Source: an uncultured Verrucomicrobia subdivision 3 bacterium (GTDB taxonomy: Bacteria; Verrucomicrobiota; Verrucomicrobiia; Limisphaerales; DASXHY01). Taken from it: a stretch of DNA of 64,000 nucleotides. The first letter of the stretch is position 1. Each line of letters starts with the position of its first letter. The stretch covers positions 1-64,000 of the forward strand of contig CALBZA010000085.1 in the NCBI GenBank assembly GCA_937890005.1, in the 5' to 3' direction. A model generated the notes under the pieces. That model was not told where the DNA came from. It saw only the letters and a program-made list of their open reading frames with translations, and did not search any database. This document shows, piece by piece, positions 43,698-53,212 of the stretch. A program made the translations under genes and the position numbers.

Positions 43698-45455
43698 ATG
43701 AGCCCAGTCGTTACACAGGAATCCGCGTCGAAAGCGTTGCTCGACAAAATGGTTGCCGCCCGGCAGCTGTCTGCCAGCGATGCCCAACTCCTGCTCTCGC
43801 CCAACAGTGGTGTCAGCATCAAGTCCGAAGAGGATGTCCTGAAATGGCTGGCCGGCGAATACGGGCTCGACTACACAACGCTCGAAGATGTTGAGCCGGA
43901 CAAACAGCTGCTTTCACTTTTCCCGGCACGCATTCTTCTGAAGGAGGAATTGCTGCCGCTCCAGCGCGTCAATGGCGTCGTTCAGATTGCGACGAGCCGG
44001 CTTTTCGCCACACAGGGACTCGACGCGCTCAAGAGTCTCACCGGTCTGAATCTCAAGCCGGTTCTCGCCTCCAGCGAAGCGATTCAGCGTGAGATGAAGA
44101 AGCGCCTCGGCGTTGGCGCGGATACGATCGGAACGCTGGGCGAGGAAAAAGGTTTTGAGGTCGTCGATGAAAATGTTGACGACACGGATCTCGATAATGC
44201 GGCGGAAGACGCGTCGATCATCCGGTTCGTAAACCAGGTCTTGAAGGACGCGATCGAGTTGCGCGCTTCGGACATTCACCTCGAACCGTTTGAAGATGAA
44301 TTTCGCATTCGCTATCGCATCGACGGCGTGTTGCAGGACGTTTCGGTTCCGGCGCAGTTGAAGCGGTTTCAGCCCGCGATCGTTTCACGCATCAAGATTT
44401 TGAGCCATTTGAACATCGCGGAGAAACGCCTGCCCCAGGACGGACGTATCAAGATTCGCGTTGAGGATGCCGAGGTGGACATCCGCGTTTCGGTCATTCC
44501 GATGCTGCATGGCGAAGCGGTGGTCATGCGTCTGCTGCGACAGAACTCGACGCTGCGTGGATTGCGGGAGATCGGCATGGACAAGCGCGAGCTGGAATGT
44601 TTTCAGCAGGTGCTTCAACTGCCGCATGGAATCATTCTCGTGACCGGCCCCACCGGTAGCGGCAAGACATCGACGCTTTATACCGCGCTGAACGAGATCA
44701 ACGATTCCGTCCGGAAGATCATCACGATTGAAGATCCGGTGGAATATCAGCTCAAGGGCGTGAACCAGATCCAGGTTTCGGAGAAGTCCGGTCTCACGTT
44801 CGCGCGTGGGCTGCGTTCGATTCTGCGTCACGATCCGGATGTCGTTCTGATTGGTGAAATTCGCGATCAGGAAACCGCGCAGATTGCGGTCCAGGCATCG
44901 CTCACCGGTCACCTGGTCTTCTCCACGCTTCATACCAACGATGCCCCCGGCGCTCTGACGCGACTCGTTGACATGGGCGTGGAGCCATATCTTGTGGCGT
45001 CTTCACTGGAAGCGGTGCTCGCCCAGCGCCTTGTGCGTGTGTTGTGCAAGCACTGCAAGCAGCCGGACGAATCCGCCACTGCGAAGGCGTTGAAGGCGCA
45101 GCTGGGCATTCCGGCTGAGACAGTCATTTATCGCTCGGTTGGTTGCCGCGAATGCCGTAACACAGGGTTCTTTGGGCGACACGCGATTTTCGAATGGATG
45201 GATACGGACAACGAAATCCGCCAGATGATCCTGAAACGCGCTTCGACCGATCAGATTCGCGATGCCGCGCGCCGCGCGGGCATGCGCACGCTGGCTGAAG
45301 ACGGCTGGCGGTTGGTCCGATTGGGCATCACGACGGTTGAAGAAGTGTTGAGTGTCACCACGGCAAAGGAAGTGGCGCGAACGACGCACAACGAAACAGT
45401 GGACGCCGCCGCGGAAGCTCCGACTCCCGCGATGATCGCAACAAGCCGCAAATAA
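43698..45455 (+). CDS. gspE: Type II secretion ATPase GspE
   Basis: The cytoplasmic ATPase that drives pseudopilus assembly; 585 residues. An N-terminal MshEN-like domain is followed by N2 and the ATPase core: Walker A GPTGSGKTST, the Asp box IITIEDPVEY, Walker B PDVVLIGEIRDQETA and the His box. The zinc-binding CKHC...CREC appears near 450-485. PilB-type function cannot be excluded, but the neighbours (F, G, H, I, J, K, secretin) point to T2SS. First gene of an operon that continues to 57304. Confidence 0.93.
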   Translation: MSPVVTQESASKALLDKMVAARQLSASDAQLLLSPNSGVSIKSEEDVLKWLAGEYGLDYTTLEDVEPDKQLLSLFPARILLKEELLPLQRVNGVVQIATSRLFATQGLDALKSLTGLNLKPVLASSEAIQREMKKRLGVGADTIGTLGEEKGFEVVDENVDDTDLDNAAEDASIIRFVNQVLKDAIELRASDIHLEPFEDEFRIRYRIDGVLQDVSVPAQLKRFQPAIVSRIKILSHLNIAEKRLPQDGRIKIRVEDAEVDIRVSVIPMLHGEAVVMRLLRQNSTLRGLREIGMDKRELECFQQVLQLPHGIILVTGPTGSGKTSTLYTALNEINDSVRKIITIEDPVEYQLKGVNQIQVSEKSGLTFARGLRSILRHDPDVVLIGEIRDQETAQIAVQASLTGHLVFSTLHTNDAPGALTRLVDMGVEPYLVASSLEAVLAQRLVRVLCKHCKQPDESATAKALKAQLGIPAETVIYRSVGCRECRNTGFFGRHAIFEWMDTDNEIRQMILKRASTDQIRDAARRAGMRTLAEDGWRLVRLGITTVEEVLSVTTAKEVARTTHNETVDAAAEAPTPAMIATSRK

Positions 45456-45458
45456 GCC

Positions 45459-46730
45459 ATGGCACTGTTTCAATACAAAGCGCTCCAACCGAACGGAGCG
45501 ATGACGGAAGGCCAGATCGAAGCCTCAGGCAGACACGATGCATTCCGGCAGATTGAAGTGCTTGGCCTGCGCCCGGTCAGTCTTGCCGAGAGAAATGGTT
45601 CAGCAAACGGTGCCAGGGTGAACGGTGTTTCCAAAGCGCCATCATCCGGTGCGCCGAGTCTCGGAAACCTTTCCATCAGTTTTCAATCGAAGAAAGTTTC
45701 CGCGAAGGACCTTGAAAATTTCACGCGCCTTCTCTCGAGCCTTCTCGCTGCGGGAGTTCCATTGAGCCGCGCGCTGGTGATTCTCTATCGAGAAGCCAGC
45801 AATCCGGTCGTTTCCGAAAAGTGGAAGGAAGTTCACGATCAGGTCATCGACGGCATGTCACTCGCCGATGCGATGGCGAAGTCGCCGGAGACGTTTCCGC
45901 GCGTTTACACCGCGATGGTGCAGGCGGGCGAGACCGGCGGTTTTCTCGATCTCGTGCTGAATCAGATCGCCGACTTCCAATCGCGGGAGAAGGAGCTGAA
46001 GTCGAAGGTGGTGACGGCGATGCTCTATCCGATCATCCTTTTGGTTCTCGCGCTCGGAGTGCTCGCGTTTTTGATGGTGTTTTTCATTCCGCGATTTCAG
46101 AAAATTTTCTCCGGCTTTGGCGGCGATCTGCCTCTGATCACGCAGGTGATTGTCGGCGCCAGCAACATCATTCGATCCTATGGGCTGATCGTTCTGATTG
46201 GAACGGTGATCGGCGTCCTGTTGTTGCGCAGCTGGTTTGCGTCGGAAGCAGGCAAGCGCGTTTGGGAAGGCCTCATGTTGCGTTCGCCGATTGTCGGTCC
46301 GCTTGCGGCGCGATTCTCCATGGCGCGGTTTTGTCGCATGCTCGGGACGTTGCTCAGTGCGGGCGTTCCATTGGTGCAGGCGCTGAATGTGGCGCGCAAG
46401 TCGATCGGCAACCAGATTCTGGTCGATGCCGTTTCGCGCGCGATCGAACGGGTTCAGGAAGGCGGGCGACTGGGCGAAAGTCTTGCGGAATGCAAAGGAC
46501 TGTTTCCCGGGTCGGTTCTCGAAATGATTTCCATTGCGGAGGAAAGCGGTCGTCTCGATGTGGAACTGGTGCGCATCGCGAACGTGACCGAAAGCGACCT
46601 GGACCGGCAGTTGAAAACCGCGGTGGCATTTGCCGAGCCGGCGATGCTCTTCCTGATCGCCGGGTTTATTGGAACGATTTTCATCGGCATGCTGCTGCCC
46701 ATTTTCTCTTTGCAGGAACACATTCACTAA
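45459..46730 (+). CDS. gspF: Type II secretion inner-membrane platform protein GspF
   Basis: A 423-residue polytopic protein with two F-domains. Typical blocks: MALFQYKALQPNGAMTEGQIEA at the N-terminus, LENFTRLLSSLLAAGVPLSRALVIL, YPIILLVLALGVLAFLMVFFIPRF, and FIAGFIGTIFIGMLLPIF at the end. Three membrane helices are visible. It starts 4 nt after the gspE stop. Confidence 0.93.
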   Translation: MALFQYKALQPNGAMTEGQIEASGRHDAFRQIEVLGLRPVSLAERNGSANGARVNGVSKAPSSGAPSLGNLSISFQSKKVSAKDLENFTRLLSSLLAAGVPLSRALVILYREASNPVVSEKWKEVHDQVIDGMSLADAMAKSPETFPRVYTAMVQAGETGGFLDLVLNQIADFQSREKELKSKVVTAMLYPIILLVLALGVLAFLMVFFIPRFQKIFSGFGGDLPLITQVIVGASNIIRSYGLIVLIGTVIGVLLLRSWFASEAGKRVWEGLMLRSPIVGPLAARFSMARFCRMLGTLLSAGVPLVQALNVARKSIGNQILVDAVSRAIERVQEGGRLGESLAECKGLFPGSVLEMISIAEESGRLDVELVRIANVTESDLDRQLKTAVAFAEPAMLFLIAGFIGTIFIGMLLPIFSLQEHIH

Positions 46731-46749
46731 CCTGGAGACGACGACAGAT

Positions 46750-47196
46750 ATGAAACTGACATTGATCACACGCAAGAACCCACAGGGCCGGAAACCCTCC
46801 GGCTTCACACTCATCGAACTGCTGCTCGTGCTGGCGATTCTCGGCATCCTGGCAGCCATCGTCGTTCCGCGAATGGCAGGCCGCAGCGAGGAGGCTCGCA
46901 AGCAGGCCGCAGCGTCGCAGATTTCCGCGTTCAAGACCGCGTTGAACACCTTTGAAGTGGACAACGGTTATTTCCCGAAAGGTCAGAACGGTCTGCAGGA
47001 TCTCATCCAGCGCCCGCGCGACGCGCAGAATTGGCACGGGCCGTACCTCGAAACGCTCCCGAAGGATCCGTGGGGCAATGACTATCACTATTCCTATCCC
47101 GGACGGAACAACACGTCGGGATACGACCTCGCCTCGGCCGGTCCGGACGGACAGCTCGGTACCGACGACGACATCACCAATTGGGCAAGACGCTGA
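46750..47196 (+). CDS. gspG: Major pseudopilin GspG
   Basis: A 148-residue pseudopilin. An 18-residue leader ends in Gly (KPSG), and FTLIELLLVLAILGILAAIV follows with Glu at +5. The C-terminal half has the GspG calcium-site pattern, ending in GPDGQLGTDDDITNW. It sits between gspF and the minor pseudopilins, as in other T2SS. The prepilin peptidase that would cut it is not in this window. Confidence 0.93.
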   Translation: MKLTLITRKNPQGRKPSGFTLIELLLVLAILGILAAIVVPRMAGRSEEARKQAAASQISAFKTALNTFEVDNGYFPKGQNGLQDLIQRPRDAQNWHGPYLETLPKDPWGNDYHYSYPGRNNTSGYDLASAGPDGQLGTDDDITNWARR

Positions 47197-47202
47197 TCGA
47201 TC

Positions 47203-47742
47203 ATGCGCCTGAGCATCGCCAACATTTCCCGGGACCAGAACAGCCGGAGGGGATTCACCCTCATCGAGCTGATTTTGATCCTGGCTTTGCTGGCGATCGC
47301 GACTTCGTTGGCGATGCCGACGTTGTCACGGTTTTTCCGCGGTCGGGCGCTCAGTTCGGAAGCGCGGCAGCTGCTTTCACTCACGCATGCCGGTCAGGCA
47401 CGGGCGATTTCGGAAGGCTTTCCGGTGTTGCTCTGGATCGACAGCCAACAGCGTGAATATGGGCTGCAGCTCGAAGATTTTCCGCAGGACAACAGGTCCC
47501 AGGCTGTGGATGCCCGGGCGGAACAGTTCTCATTGGACAGCAATCTGTCTCTTGAAGCGCTCGACGCTTCGCTGCTGACGTTGAATGGTCGAACCGTCAG
47601 TGCGATCCGGTTTCTGCCGGACGGAACGGCAGATGAAGCGAGTCCCACCCGGCTTCGGATCACTTCTGCCACGGGCGAAGTGCTCTGGCTGGTGCAGGCA
47701 ACCAACCGATTGAGTTATGAAATTCGCTATAGCGACCGCTGA
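47203..47742 (+). CDS. gspH: Minor pseudopilin, GspH-like
   Basis: A 179-residue pseudopilin with leader ending in RRG, then FTLIELILILALLAIATSLAM with Glu at +5. The mature part is beta-rich and ends in a strand typical of GspH (RLRITSATGEVLWLVQ). Assignment as GspH rests on position and length. Its end overlaps the next gene by 26 nt. Confidence 0.8.
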   Translation: MRLSIANISRDQNSRRGFTLIELILILALLAIATSLAMPTLSRFFRGRALSSEARQLLSLTHAGQARAISEGFPVLLWIDSQQREYGLQLEDFPQDNRSQAVDARAEQFSLDSNLSLEALDASLLTLNGRTVSAIRFLPDGTADEASPTRLRITSATGEVLWLVQATNRLSYEIRYSDR

Positions 47743-48175
47743 GAGGAATTTCAACGCTTCATGCGGACGTGTTGCGACGAAGCGCCGCGAGCGCGGATTC
47801 ACGCTCGCTGAGGTGCTCGCGGCGATGCTGTTCATGGCCATCGTTGTGCCTGTGGCAGTCGAGGCGTATCGCGTTGCGAGTCTTGCCGGCGAAGTGAGCG
47901 TTCGAAAAGCCGAGGCAATACGTGTTGCCGATCGCGTTCTCAACGAAAGCATCGTCACGACGAATTGGACCGCATCCAGCCTGAATGGAACCGTCATTGA
48001 AGGCTCGACGGAGTATCGCTGGACGCTGAAGACCCAGACATGGCCGGTGGATTCGATGATGCAGCTGTTGATTGCCGAGGTGGCGTTTAACGCCGGCGGC
48101 AGGGAATATAACGTTCGCCTCAACACACTCGCATTGCCGCCGACCTTCGGCGGAGGAATGGGATCCGGCTTATGA
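47717..48175 (+). CDS. gspI: Minor pseudopilin, GspI-like
   Basis: A 152-residue pseudopilin. The leader is 27 residues and ends in RERG; the mature chain begins FTLAEVLAAMLFMAIVVPVAV with Glu at +5. GspI proteins start FTLxEVL in this way. The mature body is short (VRKAEAIRVADRVLNES). It overlaps gspH by 26 nt and gspJ by 4 nt. Confidence 0.78.
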   Translation: MKFAIATAERNFNASCGRVATKRRERGFTLAEVLAAMLFMAIVVPVAVEAYRVASLAGEVSVRKAEAIRVADRVLNESIVTTNWTASSLNGTVIEGSTEYRWTLKTQTWPVDSMMQLLIAEVAFNAGGREYNVRLNTLALPPTFGGGMGSGL

Positions 48176-48882
48176 ACATTCGCCATTCCCAATCCGCAAT
48201 CAGATCGCGCGCTTTCACACTGATCGAGCTGATTCTCGGCATCGGCATCATGGCCATTGTGCTGGTCGCCATCAATGCGGTCTTCATGAGCACGATGCGA
48301 TTGCGCGATCGAACGACCGTGTCCGTTGAGGAAGCGCTTCCGGTGCAGCAAACACTTTTGACACTGCGCCGTGATATTCAGGGCGCAGTGCCTCCGGCCG
48401 GCTTTGGAATGCTGGCGGGTGATTTCAAGGTGGGAGATGTCGTCAGCACAGGAAACGGTTTGCCGGTCCGGATGGAGTTCACGACTACGACCGGAATCGT
48501 GCGCGACGATGAGCCATGGAGCGAAATGCAACGGGTGACCTACGGCCTGCGCATGTCGTCCGACCGCAACATTGCGGGTAGCGACCTGTATCGCTGTGTT
48601 ACGCGCAACCTGCTCGCCACCATGGTTCCCTATCCCGAGGAACAGTGGATGATGAGCGGTGTGGAGAGCTTTGAGGTGAGCTGTTACGACGGCATCCAAT
48701 GGCGGGAGTATTGGGACACGTCGTTTACAGATACGAATTTGCCGACGGCGGTGCGCATTCGAATCGTGCTCGCGAGCCAGGATCGGGTGAATGATGTCCG
48801 GCCGCTGGAAATGGTGGTTCCCATTGGAACGCAGTCGCGAACGAATCTGCTGGAAAGCAGCATGGAGGGAGCGACGCAATGA
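48172..48882 (+). CDS. gspJ: Minor pseudopilin, GspJ-like
   Basis: A 236-residue pseudopilin with a short leader. The residue before the cleavage point is Ala (IRSRA) rather than the usual Gly, then FTLIELILGIGIMAIVLVAI. The length and the strand-rich body with QQTLLTLRRDIQGA suit GspJ. ATGA overlap with gspI and with gspK shows tight coupling. Confidence 0.78.
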   Translation: MNIRHSQSAIRSRAFTLIELILGIGIMAIVLVAINAVFMSTMRLRDRTTVSVEEALPVQQTLLTLRRDIQGAVPPAGFGMLAGDFKVGDVVSTGNGLPVRMEFTTTTGIVRDDEPWSEMQRVTYGLRMSSDRNIAGSDLYRCVTRNLLATMVPYPEEQWMMSGVESFEVSCYDGIQWREYWDTSFTDTNLPTAVRIRIVLASQDRVNDVRPLEMVVPIGTQSRTNLLESSMEGATQ

Positions 48883-50336
48883 ACGTTCGTTTCCAGTCTC
48901 GTGCGGTTTGTCGGGGGAAAAGCCAATCGCCGATAGCCGGTAGTCAACGGATGACAGCCATTCGCCAATCGCTGGCAGCTGATAGACGGGTGTGTGGTCG
49001 GCGTGGGGAGCGTGGTTCGGTGCTGGTGATCGTGTTGATGATTACGATCGGCATGATTTCGATCTCGATCTACTTTGCGAATTCAATGTCGCTGGAGCTG
49101 CGGGCTGCGGACAATCGTTCGTCGGGGCTTGCGGCGGAACAGGCGATTGAAGGTGCGGCGCGTTATGTCGCATCCATACTTTCCTTCTACGGTACGAATG
49201 GAATCGTTCCGGAAGTGGGTGAATACGCAGCTGAAGCGGTTTCGCTCGGAACATCATTGATCCCGGAGGAGAACCCGCATTTCTGGCTGCTTGGGCGAAA
49301 CAATGGCGGAACAATCGAAACGACGCCGCATTTCGCACTGGTGGATGAAGCGTCCAAGCTCGACCTGAATGCACCGTGGCTCACGGCGGATATTCTGGTA
49401 TCGAACATTCCCTACATGACCTACGAGTTTGCCGAGGCGATCATCGACTGGCGCAGCACCAACGACACGGCGGGAATGTCCTTGAACTACGGTCAGCTCG
49501 GCTATGTGACGAAGCACGCGCCCTTCGAAACGGTGGGTGAACTGCGGCTCGTTTACGGCGCCGACCCGGAATATCTGAAGGGTGAGGATTTGAACCAGAA
49601 CGGAATCCTCGACGGCAATGAAGTGGACCGGAACGGAAATGGAGTGGCCGATCGCGGCATGCTCGAATTCTTCACGGTCTTCAATCGCCAGCCGAATGTG
49701 CGCACGGATGGTTCTTCGCTGACGAATGTCAACGACAGCGCCCAATTGTATGCGCTGATTGAATCGCGGCTGGGATCGTCCCGCGCGCAGGATGTCACCA
49801 ATTCGCTCGCGCGAGCATCCGAAAGCGGGCAGGGCGAGCAATCGATTGCGAGTCTGCTGCAGTTTTATATCCGCAGCGGACTGAATTCAGACGAGTTTGC
49901 CCAGATTTATCCGGATCTGACGGCAACGACCAACAGTTATGTTGTGGGACGCGTCAATGTGAACACCGCGCCGGTGGAAGTGCTCGCGTGTCTTCCTGGA
50001 ATGGACTATGGGACGGCGCAGCAGCTCGTGAACTATCGCGATTCCACCACGGTGGATGTCCGCACGTTTGCATGGATCGTTGATGCGCTTGGATCGAGCA
50101 GCACTGCGATTCAGGCGCTGGCGGCGGGTGACTACATCACGGCTCGAAGTTTTCAGATCACGGCCGACATCGCGGCGCTTGGACCTTTCGGGCGCGGCTA
50201 TCGTCGGATGCGTTTCGTGTTCGACACGAGCGATGGAACGCCGCGCATTGTGTTTCGTCAGGACCTCACCCGGCTGGGCTGGGCGTTGGGACGGGAAACG
50301 CGCGAGACCTGGGTAACGCGCAACATGCGCCAATAG
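48879..50336 (+). CDS. gspK: Minor pseudopilin GspK
   Basis: A 485-residue large minor pseudopilin, thought to cap the pseudopilus. A leader of 46 residues ends in GERG, then SVLVIVLMITIGMISISIYF. The +5 residue is Ile, not Glu, as expected for GspK. Residues near 250 hold DLNQNGILDGNEVDRNGNGVAD, which reads like two EF-hand calcium loops. The C-terminal helix-hairpin-helix-like part includes VNVNTAPVEVLACLPGMD. The very long basic leader (with two upstream Cys) is unusual. Confidence 0.85.
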   Translation: MNVRFQSRAVCRGKSQSPIAGSQRMTAIRQSLAADRRVCGRRGERGSVLVIVLMITIGMISISIYFANSMSLELRAADNRSSGLAAEQAIEGAARYVASILSFYGTNGIVPEVGEYAAEAVSLGTSLIPEENPHFWLLGRNNGGTIETTPHFALVDEASKLDLNAPWLTADILVSNIPYMTYEFAEAIIDWRSTNDTAGMSLNYGQLGYVTKHAPFETVGELRLVYGADPEYLKGEDLNQNGILDGNEVDRNGNGVADRGMLEFFTVFNRQPNVRTDGSSLTNVNDSAQLYALIESRLGSSRAQDVTNSLARASESGQGEQSIASLLQFYIRSGLNSDEFAQIYPDLTATTNSYVVGRVNVNTAPVEVLACLPGMDYGTAQQLVNYRDSTTVDVRTFAWIVDALGSSSTAIQALAAGDYITARSFQITADIAALGPFGRGYRRMRFVFDTSDGTPRIVFRQDLTRLGWALGRETRETWVTRNMRQ

Positions 50337-50347
50337 TTTTTGTTTCG

Positions 50348-51799
50348 ATGAACAACATCCTGAAAATCAATTTTGGAAAACGGCGGCATCCATCAAGCCT
50401 GTTGGGCCTCGCACTGGATGGCGGCAAGCTGGAGGCGGTGGTTCTGCGGCGGTCGAACGGATCGTTGCTGGTGTCGAACCGCATTTCTGCCGCACTGGCG
50501 CTGGATCCACTCACCGCGGATGCGGACCTCGTCGGACGCGAAATATTGAATCATCTCGAAGCGGCCGGCATTCGCGAACGTCGCTGTGTGGTCGCTCTCC
50601 CTCTCAAATGGGCGCTGGTGGCGCACACGCAGATTCCGAAGATCGATCCAGCCGACGTGCCGGGATTTCTGGAGATTGAGGCGGAGCGTGGATTTCCGAC
50701 CGATGTTGCGACGCTCCAGCTCGCAACGTCCCGCATGGTGTCCAAGGCCGGCACCGAGCATGTGACGTTCGTTGGAATTCCACGCAATCATCTGGAACGG
50801 CTTGAGAAGGTGCTGCGCGCGGCAAAACTTCGCCCGCTCCGTTTTTCGCTCGGAATCACTTCGCTTGAACCGTCTGAGAACAGCGTTTCGGATGGAGTCA
50901 TGGCGATGGCTGTTGAGGAATCCCAGGTGGCGCTTCAGATCAATGCGGCGGGTGGCGTGGCCGCTCTCCGTGCTCTGGAAGGCGTCATCGACCGTGACGG
51001 TGACCGTGTACAACACGGAGATCTGATTGCCCGCGAAGCACGCATTACGCTCGGACAGCTGCCGGACGATCTTCGCGAGTCGGTCAAAACTATCCGCATT
51101 TATGGACCGCGACAGCAGGCCGAGAGGCTTGCGGCTGAGATTCGTCCGCGGTTTGAATCAGCGGGAATGAAGGTCGAACTGGTTCACGCTTACACGCGGG
51201 ACAGCTTCGGCAAAATGTTGCCTTCGGACACGGCTGTTTCCGGCGTCTTCAGCCTTGCAGCGCGTCACCTCGTCGGAAGGGGCGATGTGTTCGAGTTCCT
51301 TCCTCCGAAAGTTTCTGCGTGGCAGCGCGCCACCGCCCGCTATGCTCCCGGCAAGCTGCGGAAGGCGGCGGCGGTTGGAATTGTGTTGCTCGTGGGCGTC
51401 GGCGGAGTGTTCGGTTATCAGCAATACCAGCTGAACTCACTCCGGATGCAGTGGAAATCGATGGAGCCGCAGGTGAAGCAGCTCAGTGGCATTTCCGAAC
51501 AGATCAACAGATTCCGGCCATGGTTCGATACGGATTTCAAATGCCTCAGTCTCCTGCGGCAGCTCACCGTGGCCTTTCCGGAAGATGGAAGCGTGACGGC
51601 AAAGACCGTCGAAATCCGTGACATGAAAACTGTTATCTGCACTGGAACAGCGGACAGCCACCTGGCGCTCAACCGCGCCATGCGCAATCTGCAGACGAAT
51701 GACAATCTGGCTGTGATGCCGTGGCAGACCCGTGGCAAGTCGCCGATCCAGTTCTCGGTCGAATACCACATCAACGGAGTGCGAAATGAAAACCGATAA
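50348..51799 (+). CDS. gspL: T2SS assembly platform protein, PilM-PilN/GspL-like
   Basis: A 483-residue protein that fuses an actin-like cytoplasmic domain (residues 1-320; LALDGGKLEAVVLRR, VVALPLKWALVAHTQIP) to one membrane helix near 345 (VGIVLLVGVGGVFGY) and a periplasmic ferredoxin-like domain. This is the GspL layout, equivalent to PilM plus PilN of type IV pili. It follows gspK by 11 nt. The name rests on architecture and neighbourhood rather than on strong sequence similarity. Confidence 0.75.
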   Translation: MNNILKINFGKRRHPSSLLGLALDGGKLEAVVLRRSNGSLLVSNRISAALALDPLTADADLVGREILNHLEAAGIRERRCVVALPLKWALVAHTQIPKIDPADVPGFLEIEAERGFPTDVATLQLATSRMVSKAGTEHVTFVGIPRNHLERLEKVLRAAKLRPLRFSLGITSLEPSENSVSDGVMAMAVEESQVALQINAAGGVAALRALEGVIDRDGDRVQHGDLIAREARITLGQLPDDLRESVKTIRIYGPRQQAERLAAEIRPRFESAGMKVELVHAYTRDSFGKMLPSDTAVSGVFSLAARHLVGRGDVFEFLPPKVSAWQRATARYAPGKLRKAAAVGIVLLVGVGGVFGYQQYQLNSLRMQWKSMEPQVKQLSGISEQINRFRPWFDTDFKCLSLLRQLTVAFPEDGSVTAKTVEIRDMKTVICTGTADSHLALNRAMRNLQTNDNLAVMPWQTRGKSPIQFSVEYHINGVRNENR

Positions 51800-52322
51800 C
51801 CGCCAGAAAATTCTCATCATCGCCGTCGCGGTCATGGCGGCCGTCCTTGTCGGCGACAAGTTGATTGTGTCGCCGCTCACAAAGATGTGGGACAAACGAC
51901 AGAAGGAAATTGCGGCGCTGCGCACGAAGGTGACCGAAGGGCGGGCATTGGTTCGTCGCGAAGATGTGCTCCAGGAACGATGGCGAGAGATGCGGAAGAA
52001 CATGTTGCCGAACGATTCCTCGCGCGCACAGGAGCAGCTGCTGAATGCGATCCAGGAATGGGCGCAGGAAAGCAGCGTGAGCATCAATGCGATCACGCCC
52101 CAGTGGAAGGAAAGCGACACCGACAATTACCGAACACTTGTCTGCCGCATCGATGCGTCCGGGACGCTCTGGATGCTGAGCCGCTTTATCTATGACATCG
52201 AGAAAGGTCCGCTCGGTTTGAAGCTTGAATCCGTGGACATCACATCACGCGACAATACCGGCCGGCAGATTTCGCTCGGCCTGCAATTGAGCGGCCTCGT
52301 TCTAATGCCCAATTCGAAATGA
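51786..52322 (+). CDS. gspM: T2SS platform protein, GspM/PilO-like
   Basis: A 178-residue bitopic protein: short cytoplasmic start MKTDNRQK, one membrane helix (ILIIAVAVMAAVLVGDKLI), a coiled coil (RQKEIAALRTKVTEGRAL) and a periplasmic domain with ASGTLWMLSRFIYDIEKGPLGLKLESVDI, a PilO/GspM-type fold feature. It overlaps the GspL-like gene by 14 nt and the next gene by 4 nt. The frame is open upstream, but the ATG at 51786 gives the short cytoplasmic tail. Confidence 0.75.
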   Translation: MKTDNRQKILIIAVAVMAAVLVGDKLIVSPLTKMWDKRQKEIAALRTKVTEGRALVRREDVLQERWREMRKNMLPNDSSRAQEQLLNAIQEWAQESSVSINAITPQWKESDTDNYRTLVCRIDASGTLWMLSRFIYDIEKGPLGLKLESVDITSRDNTGRQISLGLQLSGLVLMPNSK

Positions 52323-53212
52323 ATTTGAAATTCCGACAGATGAAAAAATGGTTCGCCGTCGCGGCAATGGCGCTTCCGGTGGCGTCTGCCGTTTCGCAGG
52401 AGACGAATGCTGTCAATCCGCGCGACTTCGCCGCGTTTCAGATCATCAACAACCGAAACATCTTTGATCCGAACCGCCGTCCGCCGCGCGTTGAAAGTCC
52501 CCGGGACAACACGCCCCGGCAGCCGCAGATCGTGGATACGTTTTCCCTTGTGGGAACGATGAGTTACTCCGGCAAACTCCTGGCGTTCTTCGACGGCAGC
52601 AGGTCGGATTACCGCCGCTCCCTTGCCGTCGGTGATCGAATTGCCACCTACAGTGTGGGTGACATTCAGCACAATCTGGTGAAACTTCAATCAGGTACAA
52701 ACCAGATCGAACTCAAGGTTGGTATGCAACTGCGCCGCACCGAAGATGGCAGCTGGTCGATGGCGGAAGCTCCCGCCGGTGGAGTCGCATCCACCTATAC
52801 CGGCAATCGCCAGCGCGGAAATGATCGCAGCTCGTGGGGACGGAACAACTCCCGCTGGGGCGGACAGACTTCGAGCAGCTCAACCACCGGCAGCAGCAGT
52901 GGCAGCAGCGAGACGTCAACGCCCAATCTTGCGAATCTCGACCCGAACGATCCGGTCGCGCGCATGATGCTCCGCCGAATGCAGGAGGAGGGAATCGTTC
53001 CTCCTCAGAACAATGCCAACACCCAGACAGTTGAAGGACAGCCCAATTCGCTGGACCCGTCGGCAGAAGGCCAGTCTTCCCCACAACAGCAACGTCAGCA
53101 GTCGCAGCAGTCGGAACCGGAATCTTCCAATGAAGTTCCAGGCAACCCTATCAATCAGGATTCCAATTTCATCCAGCAATCAGAACAGCCTTTCTCGGAG
53201 TTAAGATCATGA
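52319..53212 (+). CDS. T2SS GspC-like periplasmic protein
   Basis: A 297-residue secreted or anchored protein. After a signal-like start (MKKWFAVAAMALPVASAVSQ), residues 35-125 (FQIINNRNIFDPNRR, FSLVGTMSYSGKLLAFFDG, RRSLAVGDRIATYSVGDI) resemble the homology region of GspC/PilP, which contacts the secretin N0 domain. The last 150 residues are low-complexity: Ser, Gly, Gln and Asn rich. No PDZ domain or coiled coil is evident. Being directly upstream of the secretin N-domain gene with a 4-nt overlap supports the GspC role. Confidence 0.65.
   Translation: MNLKFRQMKKWFAVAAMALPVASAVSQETNAVNPRDFAAFQIINNRNIFDPNRRPPRVESPRDNTPRQPQIVDTFSLVGTMSYSGKLLAFFDGSRSDYRRSLAVGDRIATYSVGDIQHNLVKLQSGTNQIELKVGMQLRRTEDGSWSMAEAPAGGVASTYTGNRQRGNDRSSWGRNNSRWGGQTSSSSTTGSSSGSSETSTPNLANLDPNDPVARMMLRRMQEEGIVPPQNNANTQTVEGQPNSLDPSAEGQSSPQQQRQQSQQSEPESSNEVPGNPINQDSNFIQQSEQPFSELRS

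Noticed and set aside
47530..48879. 449-codon frame opposite the pseudopilin genes
   Set aside because: Antisense to overlapping gspH, gspI and gspJ, with no motif.
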